From positions 1,612,001-1,676,000 of the forward strand of contig JARFXM010000008.1 in NCBI GenBank assembly GCA_029532625.1: a stretch of DNA of 64,000 nt, given 5' to 3'. Under the pieces are notes generated by a model. It searched no databases and had not been told where the DNA came from. It saw only the letters and a program-made list of their open reading frames with translations. The number at the start of each line of letters is the position of its first letter. Position 1 is the stretch's first letter. Source of the stretch: Lomentospora prolificans (lineage: Eukaryota > Ascomycota > Sordariomycetes > Microascales > Microascaceae). Of this stretch, positions 36,101 to 46,610 are shown piece after piece. A program made the position numbers and the translations under genes.

Positions 36101-36638
36101 CTTACTCGGACCGGCTCGCAAGTGGCTGTTTTCCCCCTTCCCTTCCCAATCCTACTTGTAGAAACCGAATCGGCGTTAAGCTCGCCAAGAACGTCAGACT
36201 CGTCCGGTCCATTCGCCGTATAATGTTATAATATATAAGAAAGAGCCTTGCATCTTTCTTCGTTTGGTGCCTTGCAGCCTGTCGACTCGCCAACTTCATC
36301 CTCACATCCACTCCCTTCCCAAACGAGATTCCCCAGTTGCCCGTCCCAAGTCTGAACTTGAGTTCTCTTTCTAAAATCGTACATTCTTTTTTCTTTCCCC
36401 TTCAAAGTTGTCTCCTCGAAGCAAAAAGAGTTCGTTTTGCACCCTGTGAGCATGCACGCCATCACCGTACGTTGAAAGTCCTCCCCGAATTGATGTCACG
36501 CCCAAGGAAAAATGCACCAGCACTGGCTGTATACTAAAACAATCCTAACGAGCAACCAGATCTAGGGACTTTTCAAATCATCTTTTGTGTCTTTTTTTTT
36601 CTTTCTTTTTTGAAAGCACTCCCGCCAACACGCCCACC
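33118..36638. other. 3.5-kb intergenic region
   Basis: No supportable gene is seen. CCAGCCAGC-type short repeats recur at about 34990-35010, 35130-35150 and 35350-35370. The final 600 bases are C/T-rich and probably form the promoter and leader of the GFA-type gene. Confidence 0.4.
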
Positions 36639-37403
36639 ATGAACGTCAGCTGTCAGTGCCGGTCTGTGAACTTCCAGACACCCACGCCCCAGCCTCTGGC
36701 ATTGTACATATGCCACTGCTCGGCGTGTCGCACCCAGACGGGCTCGGCCTTTGGCACGAGCGCCATCTTTCCCAAGTTCTCGCTGCCGGCCGACGAGAAG
36801 CTTGCCGTCTACGCGTGGGTTTCTGCTTCCCTTTCCTCTGTCCTCCTGTTTTGCTTTTCGCCTTGGTAGATTTGTGGACCGGCGGTGGCAGTCTGTACAC
36901 GACCGTCGTCTTTCCCATCCGAGGAATATTAGCTGCGGTGATTAACTGACGTTGAGAAACAGACGGTTGACATCGACCGGTGACAAGCTTCACTGGTGAG
37001 TTTCCTCGCCTCAACTAGCTCTCACGAACTCTCAATCTCAACTAACCCCAACTCCAGCTACTTCTGCAAAACATGCGGAACCCGTCTCGTCCACTCAACG
37101 CCCGTCAGTCACCACCCTTTCACTTCCCCTTTCTTCCCAACTCCATCAGCCACACTGACAACAGGAAATCCCGCCAAACAGTCCAAGAACGTCGTCTCCG
37201 TCAAGGGAGGCTGCATCGAGGGCCTAGACTGGTCCACCGCCATCCACCTCTGGACGAAATCCGCCATGGTGCCCATACCCGAAGGATGCGAGACGCACTC
37301 CGAGAGCTCCACCGGCACCTCCGACTACGGTGACACGCAAGAGGTACTAGATCAACCCGGGGATCTGGCCTGCAGCGGCTATGACCCGACACCGGACGTA
37401 TGA
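36639..37403 (+). CDS. GFA/CENP-V-fold zinc protein, four exons
   Basis: Small zinc protein of the family named after glutathione-dependent formaldehyde-activating enzyme; most fungal members have no proven substrate. Exons 36639-36814, 36963-36995, 37058-37103 and 37182-37403 give 158 residues. Zinc-ligand motifs are SCQCRSV near the start, CHCSACR (about 25-31) and CKTCGTR (about 72-78). The block VVSVKGGCIEGLDW and MVPIPEGCE are family features. Two internal exons are very small (33 and 46 bases). The last acceptor was set at AAACAG (37181) because nearer AG sites break the frame; it gives STP-SKNVVSVKGG. Reading through the last intron keeps the frame open but adds an unlikely Pro/Thr-rich insert. 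Confidence 0.82.
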
Positions 37404-38014
37404 CTTAGTGAAGGCCCGCTGATGTTATTGGGGTTTCATTTTAGTTCCAGCATGAAGTAGGGGTTCAGCAGTAGCTCCTGTCATTTTGATCACCTTTTGT
37501 CTTGCTTCTGTTTTCTTCTCTCCTCTTGCCTTGGATTCGGTTTCGGTCATTCAACATTGCACGCATTGGGAAATAAAGCCCAGGGATATAAAATTGGCGG
37601 AGAAAGAAGGATGGTGCATTACTTTTGCGTTTGGGACTAGGAAATCTCACCTCATATCGATAAGACGACTGGCTTTCCAGGACCTAAGGATATATTATGC
37701 GTCCTTACGCGGAGCCATGAGTATAAAGTAATTATACGCTTGTCTTAAGAAGCATTGATTATATGAATGTTTGCCTTCCTTGACCCCCTTGGCTTGGCAT
37801 ACACCAGTCGGCTTTTACAGCTTTCTTTGCGCTCGGCGCCCTCAAATTTGTAAGAACAGGTCCAACGACAGTTCCTGACGTGCTCAAGTGGGTTGGGCAC
37901 TCATACTCGTGACCCAGACTTGTATGGCCTTTGACCGGCAGCCAAACGCGATACGCGGCTTGACTAGTCTATGCCGAGCTTTGAGTCACCCCAGTTTGAA
38001 CTCGGTTTCGAGAT
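37404..38014. other. spacer upstream of the pseudogene
   Basis: No gene is seen. Short frames only. Confidence 0.4.
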
Positions 38015-39553
38015 ATGGGGGTCGTGGATATTGAGTTGCTTCCCGCCGTACTTTCGGCCTTGTTACATCTCGGCGATGCATTCGAGGGCGGGGGTGCGTA
38101 AACACCCTTTGCCTGGAGCGGAAAGGATATGATCTAATCTATGAGCTCGATGCTCTTCTGCCGAAGTATTCAAAAGTTGATGTATCTAATGAACTGGAAT
38201 ATGATTTCGTGGAATCTCGAGTCGCGTATGCGCACCGCACCGGTTTCGTATAATACTGGTTCTTCTTAGGGGTAGAGTAGTGGCTGTAGACACGACTGCC
38301 AATCCGGATGGTACGCTCGAGGCTCTAAATGACAAACAAGGATGTATCGAGCTCTGTGAAGACCACATCCAGATGAACCCGCCAAAAACCGCCCTCAATT
38401 TCATCGCTACTTGGATCTTTCCCCTCTCTATCCTCTTGAGCCTTCCCTACGAGTCGCTACATGGTAACGCTGTCGGTGCCTGGCTCGGGTCTCCTCAGAC
38501 CTCTCTCGCCGCAATCATTTTCAACATTGACCAGGTTTGTAGTTGTCATTAACTGGCCAAGGGCAGGGGAGCTGCCGTGGGAAGACGCCTACTATATACT
38601 GAGCTGCTTTAACCAGTTCCAACTTCCGACCGAGAGGATTGACGGTCGCCAGGGAATCAATGAGGAGTTTATCAAGACCATTGCTTATGGCCTGTTTAGG
38701 CCGCTGAGGCATGGAAAGAGAAACCACGAACAGGAGAATATTGACATTGAATATACGAGGCAGCTGCTCGCGGCGCTTGCGTCTCAGCTTCGGGTGTTGA
38801 GGCGTCGAGGCCTTGTTACAACGCTCTTTGAGCCTTTGGTCGTTCTTAGCTGCCTTCATCTTCTCTGTTGTTCTTGCGCCGCCGCATGGAATATTGTGGC
38901 TTCGTGCACGCCACAACATGCGCCATCCCCCAGCCCAACAAGATCGACGACACGCGAGGGCTCGAGCAGTACGACGTCAAGCCGGAAGCCATCCTCGCCA
39001 GGATGACCCGGTCGTCGCCCGGGAAAATGGTCGTTCGCCGTCTTTCGCGGCAAGCGCCCCCTCGTCTGGACGCAGATCATGATGGCGTTCCTGGTCGCCA
39101 TCACCTCGCCCACCGTGGGCTTTGGGTGCTGTTCTGATAGTTTTCTCGCGTACGGCGCTTTCTCCAGCATCAGCTGGGTAATCGGCCTCTTTCGGCCGAC
39201 GTGTGGGTCTCGGACGGGGCTGTTTTGTCATGCTGCGAAATCTGACGGCCCTTGCCTTTCTCATTTTCATTACCGGCATCATCGTAAGTTTGCATCCCCA
39301 TTGTCGTGCCCAACATGGGAAGGGTTAATCGAACTATTGCTTTCCATGCAGCTGTCAGGCGCGTTGAACAACTCCTGGTGCAACACGGCTTGGCCCTCCC
39401 ACTTCGCTGACGCCGGCTACATGATTTTTCGAGCGCTTTGACTTCAAGATAATTTCGACGTGTCTATGCCCTGGACGGTTGCCTGTCTTTGACTGGTTCC
39501 TCCTTGCGGTTGTTGTCTTTTTCGCGTCGGTATTGTGGTGGCTCAAGTGCTAG
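38015..39553 (+). pseudogene. decayed multi-membrane-span protein gene
   Basis: Fragments in all three plus-strand frames read as one protein in order: MGVVDIELLPAVLSALLHLG (38015), YDLIYELDALLPKYSKVDVS (38128), PKTALNFIATWIFPLSILLS (about 38380), GELPWEDAYYILSCFNQF (about 38570), LLAALASQLRVLRRRG (about 38763), SFLAAFIFSVVLA (about 38840), WTQIMMAFLVAITSPTVGFG (about 39068), LSGALNNSWCNT (39352) and DWFLLAVVVFFASVLWWLKC ending at 39553. Breaks include a stop at 38099, a stop at 38251 with a frame change before 38280, a stop at 38550 with a frame change, another frame change near 38815, at least one more before 39020, and a stop at 39439 with a frame change before 39490. A normal intron (39284-39351) is preserved. 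The pattern resembles uncharacterised fungal membrane proteins I recall, with predicted helices in the second half. Confidence 0.75.
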
Positions 39554-39913
39554 TATCTTTGGACCACGCATGAGAGGGACGGGCCGGTCGGGGTCGGCCT
39601 GAGGCCGATGGTTAGGGTTGATATGAATTGGCTGCAGTGACATGTAGCTGTTGCTACGGCCAAGACGAGAAGAGGAACGGATTGGAGAGAGCACGGGAAG
39701 ACTTGGCGCTTGCGGAGAGGGGCAAAGATGTTCGACTGGAAGCTAGACGGGTTGGCTTACGCCGGGGTTACGGAAAAAGCTCGTATCAAAAATCAAGAAG
39801 CTATTCGTATGCTCGCTCGCTATGTTTCTTAAATATATGCAAAAATCCTAAAGGAGAGTATTACACGAGACCTCCAAGTCTGGCTATGCATGTATGGATC
39901 CCGAGAGACCTCG
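39554..39913. other. spacer between the pseudogene and the DUF1295 gene
   Basis: No supportable gene. A plus-strand frame (39628-40047) runs antisense into the DUF1295 gene and shows no domain. Confidence 0.45.
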
Positions 39914-41092
39914 TTACTCGCTCCCTTCCCCTTCTTCTTCTCCTTCACGACCCTCGCTTGGCGCGTTCAGTCCTCCTCTTCCAACCTCCGAGTGCTTCGC
40001 TGGGTCGAAGACATATATCGGCAGCTCTAGGAACAGGGTTCTCTTGAGCCAGACTGGCACGTGGGAGTACAGAGCAGGAGGGAACGGGAAAAGAGGGCTA
40101 GTGCGGCGTAGATACTGCTCGTACGCGTCCCAGTTGCGGTCCGTTTCGTACCGGCGCTTGGCGGCAGGCCGCTCCGTGAGGGGCATACCGGAGACGAAGA
40201 GGAGGAGGAGCGTTATGAAGAGGGGGCCTACGATAGAGGCGAGTAGGGCTGCTCTAGGGGGAGAAGGGAGAGCACTCGAGGTTGTGGGTGACGTCGAGAT
40301 AGCGTAGATACCTGTCGTCTGGTTAGCGTAAAGTGATTCCGGATACGGACGACAAGACCAAGACTCTCACCAAACTGTGCAAGAATGTCGCCAAAGTAGT
40401 TTGGATGCCTCGAATACTTCCACAGGCCCTTTCCACACACCTCGGCCGCGCCGCCGCCGTACTTGTTCCTAAACGCAAACTTTTGCCAGTCTCCCACGAC
40501 CTCGAATAGAAAGCCGATGGCGAACATGATTACCCCGGCGATATCCGCCGCCGTGCCGAACGCCACGCCGGCTCCACCGCTCTTCTGCGGCACCACGACG
40601 GCAGGCGAGTTTCCCATGGTCACGGGCAGGGAGACCGTCCAGACCCAGAGCATCTGGAAGACCCAGAAGCCGAGAAAGGGGAAGAACTTGTCGCGCATCT
40701 TGTCGAAGCGCGAGTCGTGTCCCGTGCGGAGGATGCGATAGAAGAGGAAGATGGAGAGGCGGAGGGCCCAAACGGACATGAGAATTGTGACGAGGATCTG
40801 GCGGGGAGTGGGGTCTTGGGAGAGGGAGAGGGTTGCGATGGCGAGGATGGCGAAGTTGGTCCCGCCGGCAAAGTCTATGTGGGCCCTGTGTTAGCATCTT
40901 GGTTTCTTGATGGGCCTGGGGATGGGTAATGAGCGATGAGTGAGAGTGAGATCCTATCACGTCTACGCGCTACTCACCGGTCAGCAGGTCAAACTTGCAG
41001 CCAAACGCGATGCTGAAGAATACAAGCTGGTAGACGACCGTTATAATGGCCGTGAGGCCCAGATAAAAGTCGTCTAGCACTTTCGTCACCAT
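39914..41092 (-). CDS. DUF1295 / steroid 5-alpha-reductase-like membrane protein
   Basis: Multi-span membrane protein of the DUF1295 family, related to steroid 5-alpha reductases and isoprenylcysteine methyltransferases; the substrate in fungi is not known. Exons, read on the minus strand, are 41092-40978, 40874-40371 and 40311-39914, giving 338 residues. Key blocks are VLDDFYLGLTAIITVVYQ at the start, TDFAGGTNF across the first splice, RLSIFLFYRILRTGHDSRFD, GLWKYSRHPNYFGDI (the conserved RHPNYFG cofactor-binding signature) across to QFGIYAIS, and GMPLTERPAAKRRYETD. The frame is open upstream to 41278, but the first ATG is 41092. Donors are GTGAGT and GTGAGA. The last 25 residues are Glu/Gly-rich and may be poorly conserved. 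Confidence 0.87.
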
Positions 41093-41449
41093 CGTGGGCG
41101 ACTTCGCGGCCTTGAGCCACACCGGGCGGGGACTAGGATGAGTTGAAGCGCTTTCGAGAATACTCTCTACTCGAGGGGCTAGGAACAAACTGCTCGCAGC
41201 CAACCCTATTCTCACTAAAAACAAAAGTGTATAACCATAAAAGGAAGGCTGTTGTATCACCACTACCCTCTGCTTCAATTAATCGATTTGTTTCGAACTT
41301 TGTTGAATCAGTCTAATAAACAAAAGGGGAGCTCTTTTCCTCATACTAATTTCTCACGTCACCGAGTCGTCAAAGCAGGGAGGGTTGTGCTAGAAGACGG
41401 GGAAGGCACAAGGAGGAGGGGCCTGGACGTGTGAGAGAGAGAGCGAGCG

Positions 41450-41503
41450 TTTCTGACACTTTGTGCTCTGATCATGTTTCTGACACTTTGTGCTCTGATC
41501 ATC
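41450..41503. repeat. 27-base tandem duplication
   Basis: Two adjacent copies (41450-41476 and 41477-41503) begin tttctgacacttt and differ only in the last base (g/c). Confidence 0.9.
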
Positions 41504-41766
41504 GGCATTCCCTCGGGCAGGCATATCTTCCGATCGGGGTTGTTTGTCTACGCTACAGGGATCGCGGGTAAAGCAGAACATCGGAACAGCAAAAGTTTCA
41601 CGGAACAGCAATATTTAGCACAATCGATAGATGATCACGATAAATCGAAGAAGGGTGAAGGAGAAAGAAAGGATGATTTAACAAAAAAGAATAAGAAGAA
41701 GAATAATAATAATAATAGTAACTAAAAAAGACACGGGGGAATTAGAAGTGGAAAGGAGCGAAAGAC

Positions 41767-41773
41767 AAAAAAA
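41767..41773 (-). terminator. Pol III terminator of tRNA-Thr
   Basis: Seven A on the plus strand give T7 directly after the tRNA discriminator on the minus strand. Confidence 0.8.
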
Positions 41774-41856
41774 TGCCCACACCTGGGATCGAACCAGGGA
41801 CCTCATCATCTCACTAGCTTTACTAGTGATGCGCTCTACCACTGAGCTATACGGGC
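41774..41856 (-). tRNA. tRNA-Thr (anticodon AGU) with 11-nt intron
   Basis: Complete cloverleaf on the minus strand. The acceptor GCCCGTA pairs with TGTGGGC (two G-U pairs), the D stem is GCTC/GAGC, the anticodon stem is CATCA/TGATG, and the T arm is CCTGG-TTCGATC-CCAGG; the discriminator is A. The loop reads C-T-AGT-A followed by an 11-base intron. Intron and anticodon region together form a perfect 6-bp stem (CACTAG/CTAGTG), the arrangement expected for recognition by the tRNA splicing endonuclease. A T7 terminator follows. Confidence 0.93.
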
Positions 41857-44162
41857 TACGAGAACTCACGTGGTTGTCAAGGCATATGAACCTCACCCGG
41901 GCATTGGGCGGGCTGGCCTTTGCCGACGGTCTTTCAGCTGCCGCCTTCTCCACCTTGCTGCTAATGTTTAGCGCCGGCCTCTGCGAGCCAGTAATGCGTC
42001 AATCGACTCGGCTCGATGGAGGAGCCACCGGCCGTCAATTCCAACCCCAAACCAAGATTGGTTTATCCGATGCGGGCCTGGCGCTATTAAACTCTATCAC
42101 TTGCGACGGAATTGGCCGTCCGGATGCAATCAATCGATGTTGCTGTTGATCTACTTACGGCGCGTTGACAGAACGCCAAGACCTTAATGGCCCTCTATAG
42201 AAGAAGGATATTGTATGAGTGCCGGCTTCAACATCTTTCGACCGCTGTCGTTGTCAGCAAGTGTACCTCGGATTGCCTTGCGGAGATTTAATCCATCAAG
42301 TTCTGGTCGCTCCAGGATTCGCGGCCGAGGGCGATCTCGTCTCTGCTAGAGCCAGGGACCCGCCTCAAATTGAGATCGTTCCTTGGCCAGTCACTCCTGC
42401 TTCAGCACCAAGGGAAATCCATTCGACCCCCTGCTGCCTGGGGAATCTCCATTCCATCTCGACGAAGTGGGTGCCGAAGACACGAGACAAGAGTCTAGAC
42501 TCTCGACCCATTCGTCGGTCCCAGCAGACCGTAACGGGGGCCCTTGGCACAAATACAGCTGGCTGTTGATCGCAGGGCTTTCCCGCCCTTGCGACAGGGA
42601 AGCGGAAGCGGAAGCGAAACCTTGAAATCTCAAATCTCAATGGAGGGCCAGCAGAGCGAAGGCCAGCTAGTCGGCCGTCGTCACCAGGACAGCGCGTACA
42701 ATTCTCTGCATCAAATGCATCGACCACAAAAATCGCAAGAATAGTCGGAAAATGGAACTTTCATTAGGTAAAGCTTGTCTGGCGCCTACCAGTTTGACTT
42801 TGCATAATGCTTTGATCAAACGCACATCACCCCGACCGGGACCTGAACAACGAAATTTTGCCATGGCTGGAGCTCTCAATGTCGTGGCAATAATTGCCCA
42901 TTGGCTGGCCTCTCGCTCAGCTTGGGGCTCAAACGAGTGGTGTCTGGGGGGCGTCTCAAATACCCCTGTCCCGCCCTTGCAGCGTCGCGCCAAGCCTCTG
43001 ACTTGAAGAGTAGGCCGATGCAAGGTCCTTTGAAGGACCCATAATCATCCGTTCGAGCCTCAACCTTGACCGGGGGCCCCATGACTTATCTCAAACAAGC
43101 TCGTCTTTGTTGCCCTTTAGGTATTACAGAATGAGTCCGACCATTTGCAGACAAAACATGTCAACGGGGATGCCCCTGGCCTGGACTCAACCTCGCACCG
43201 CTCGCCAATCGGGTTTGCCTGTGGTGGCTTGTGCTTGGCGCACAACCTTTCTCTCTCTCTGGAGCATGCCAGGTTTTCATTGTGCTTTTTTGGCAGCCCG
43301 GCTGCGTTCTGCCGCCTACTTGTGCCTCGTCTCGCCACGCTGGCATCGTCAAACCACGCTGTCCTTGGATTGGTGATCTCTTGCCCCATCGTCACAAGTA
43401 GGGACAGGCCCGTGACGAAACATTGACCAGACTACATCATTATCCACAGTCCGGTATTATACTGTACTGCTATTACTTTCCGACTAAGGACTGTGTCGTG
43501 TCTTTCGCTGCGTGGCATTGTCGCAGGGGGGCCCTTGACCTTCCCCTCAGATGCCCTTGTTCACGAACTCCCCCCATCCCAACTCCTCCCCTTCCCCTTT
43601 TCGCCGTAGTATTGTAATGTCCCCCTCCCTCGGGAATCACTTCCTGGTCCAATGCACAGCCGTTGACGGCTTCGTTCTTTGAATAGCATCTTTGTTTCCT
43701 CTTCTTCTTTTCTCTCTCTTCTGTTCTTTTTCCAGATTAGCTTGTGGGAAAATCTTCCGATCGATCTTGGGATGCCGACCCGCTAACTCTCGTCATTCCT
43801 TCCTTTCTTTCTATCCTTCTCTTCTATCGCTTGATCTTCTCCTCCGATCGGTGCTCGCGATCTCGCCCTCGGTCCTCTTTAATCTCGACGAGAAAGAGTG
43901 ATCTTGTCCGATTTCCTTTTCAGCTCGACGCCGGCTTTTCGCGACCGTTCCGCTCATTTTTAATCGTATTTATTTGACAACAAAGGGTTGATCCCGATAT
44001 ATTGAGACCTTTTTTCTTCCTTTTTTACATCTTAACGCCATTTTTTATACATACTTGCCATCCGACGGCTGGTTCTGTTGAGATCAGAGTACTCTATTCG
44101 AAATCTACGATCGATTCCTTTAGGTGTGAAAGTTCGGAGTCGACTCGTACTTTTAGCTCAGT
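41857..44162. other. 2.3-kb intergenic region
   Basis: No supportable gene. Short frames on both strands overlap one another. From about 43600 the plus strand is T/C-rich and likely holds the promoter and leader of the secreted-protein gene. Confidence 0.4.
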
Positions 44163-45845
44163 ATGAGGCACAGCATTTGGTTTTTTGTCGTTGCCATTCT
44201 TTCGCTTGCGCAGGTAAGGTCGACCAATTCGCTTGTTACCGCATCTAGCGCCGAAGGGAGAAGCAGTGGGATGAAAGGAGGAGCGACTGGTCCATGGCTT
44301 GACATCTTGAAGTTGATCATCATGAGAGGACTTGGGTTTAAGGCATATGGCTATGAGAATTGGAGGCTGATTAGGAAATCCTTAATAGGCTGCCGTCTTC
44401 GCGCGCCCTCATCAAGATGGTGCCCTCGTAAAGCGTCAGAATGGGCTCTTCGACTTCCTGAACGGCATTGGTGGCAACAATAGAAACAACAATGACGATA
44501 ACGAGGACGATTCCGATGATGGTAACAACAACGTTGGCAACGCGAACAACGGCAATAACCTATTTGACTTCAGCAACCTCTTCAATCTCGGTGGCAACAA
44601 CAGGAACAACAACGATAACAACTCCGAAGACAATGAGGGTGGCTCTAACGACGACGACAACAACAGCGGGAGAGGAAACCGTGTCGTCACCGAGACAGAG
44701 ACCGAAACTGTCACCGAAACCGAACGTGAGACTGAGACCGTCACCGCCGAGGCCGAGGCTGCGTAAGTGTTGATTGGCTTAGAGAAGGAGCATGGGGAAC
44801 TAATAGGGCGGTTATTAGGACTATCACGGAATCTGTCACCGAGACTGAGACCCTTACAGTCACCATGATGATGACCGTTACCGGACTGCCCCCGGCTGTA
44901 AGTGTTGCGATATAAGATGTTGCTGTCATGTGGCGCTTTGGGAAGCTAACAGAGATGAACTACGATAGGAGGATAACGTTGATCCTGTTAACGGCGCTGT
45001 TTCAACTGACGCTTCGGCCGTCTCTTCCGGCGCCTCGGCTGCCTCGGCGGATTCTGCCGCCTCCTCTGTCAATGGTGGCGGCGCCGCCGTTGAGACTCCC
45101 GCCGCCGACCTTGGAAATGCGGCTGGAAACGGTAACTCAGGTGATGCTAACAGTCCCGTCATCATCTCGAGCGGAATTGGTATCGTCCTCGTGTCTCTTC
45201 CCGATACGCGAGGTCCCACTACGACTCTTCCCCGAACCAGCGATCCTGCTGCGACCCCTCCTCCCGCCGCTGCCAACCCGGCTGTTAGCGACCCCGCAGG
45301 TATGTGTGTCCCGGGTGTCATTCAAAGTTGACGTATACTGACGATAGGTAGCCGTCGCCCCCCCTGCTGCTAATTCCGCAGCCTCAGCTCCTGTGGCTCC
45401 AGCTCCCGTGGCCTCGGCCCCTGCTGCGGCCCCTCCCGTGGCGGCTCCTCCAGTTGCCGACCCCCTTGCTTCTGCTCCGGCTCCGGTGGCCCCCGCACCT
45501 TCGGCTGCTGTCCCTCCCGTCGCTCCTGCTCCGGTTGCTTCTGCCCCTGCGCCGGTTGCTCCTGCCCCTGCGCCGGTTGCTCCTGCTCCATCTGCCGTCG
45601 CGCCGCCTGCTGCCGCTATCCCAAACCCTCAAAACAACGTCGATCTCGGTGGTCTCAACGGAGCACCTCCAGCTGCTGCCCCCGCAGCCGATCCCGCAGC
45701 CGATCCCGCAGCCGCCCCTGACGCGTCCCCGGTCGCCGCTCCCGCCCAGCTCGACCTTAGCGGTCTCGACCTCAACAACGTTCTCGATCTCGGCAGCCTT
45801 GCCAAGCGACAAGCGGCCGCCCGTGCTGCTGCTGCCGCCGCTTAA
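44163..45845 (+). CDS. secreted low-complexity Asn/Asp- and Ala/Pro-rich protein with two Kex2-like sites
   Basis: Predicted secreted protein; I do not recognise a family. Exons 44163-44213, 44389-44762, 44819-44897, 44969-45299 and 45352-45845 give 442 residues. The first exon is almost exactly a signal-peptide core (MRHSIWFFVVAILSLAQ). Next come ALVKRQNG, then an Asn/Asp/Gly-rich segment with two LF-rich islands (NGLFDFLNGIGGNN, NNLFDFSNLFNLGGNN). A Thr/Glu repeat segment (TETETETVTETE) spans the second and third exons. An Ala/Ser segment and a long Ala-Pro-Val repeat domain (APAPVASAPA type) follow, and the end is DLGSLAKRQAAARAAAAAA. KRQ therefore occurs after the signal and again near the C-terminus. 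The acceptor at 45351 (gtag) was preferred over 45347 to keep frame. A cell-wall or extracellular structural role is inference. Confidence 0.75.
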
Positions 45846-46610
45846 ACGTGGCCAGTGGGGAGAATCTAGACGGCGTGTAATACCAAAAAGAGGCGAAGGG
45901 GCGATCACCTCGCCTTTCTTTTCTCTGTGAATAAGCTTCCTAGGCCATGCTAGCATGGCGCTATCTTTTCGATGGGGGATGGACATGTGATTCCCAGCTC
46001 AGTTGGCTGTTGGTTATTTTTCTTTGTTTGGAAGATAGTCAGAGTCTGGGAAAGTAGAGGGCGTAGGGGACTGCTCCTGTCTGTATGGACAGGGGAAGAT
46101 AGACAGGAACGCTATTTCAATGGAATCTTCAAGGTCAAGAAGATGAGTTCCGTCTTTGATATGTGATGATGATTATTAAGTGCTCTCACGACTCTTCATT
46201 CTTCGGTGCGGCGGGATGCGTTTTTCGCTTCCCTTTGCTCGCATCGCTGTGCCCATCTTCCAGCTTACTCTTATTTCTGGTTCGATTTTCCCTTTCATTT
46301 TCGGGACATTTTTTTTTTCTTCCAGATTGCGGCGCCCCGGTGGTTTCTTGCCAATCTTCTTTTCCCTCTTGATGTGTTTGCTCCTATGGGGGCTTCTTGT
46401 AGGACAGGCGCGAGAGAAACGGTTCATCCGGTTTTGCACTCTTGTCTACGTGGAAACACCACTGACCCCTCGCCAAGCTATTGTATATATATATTTTGCA
46501 TTGGGTATCAAAGTCTAATTCTCTACATATCCCCCGGTCCGAAAGAAACAAAAGTTCCAATATGGTTCTCGCGAATGTAAAGTGTACAAGAAAACAAGAA
46601 GGCGCCGCCT
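45846..46610. other. convergent 3' spacer
   Basis: Shared 3' region of the secreted-protein gene (plus) and RPP1 (minus). No gene is seen. Confidence 0.45.

Larger units (their letters stand above)
41093..41773. other. spacer between the DUF1295 gene and tRNA-Thr
   Basis: Promoter side of the DUF1295 gene. It contains a 27-base tandem duplication (41450-41503) and AAT/AAG-rich low-complexity sequence (41680-41725). Confidence 0.45.

Noticed and set aside
38015..39553. RIP-mutated transposon as an explanation for the broken gene
   Set aside because: Damage is mainly frame shifts and short losses, not C-to-T changes, and the peptide fragments look like a cellular membrane protein.
45384..45986. 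200-residue minus-strand frame opposite the Ala/Pro-rich gene
   Set aside because: Its composition mirrors the antisense of Ala/Pro codons; no start context or domain.
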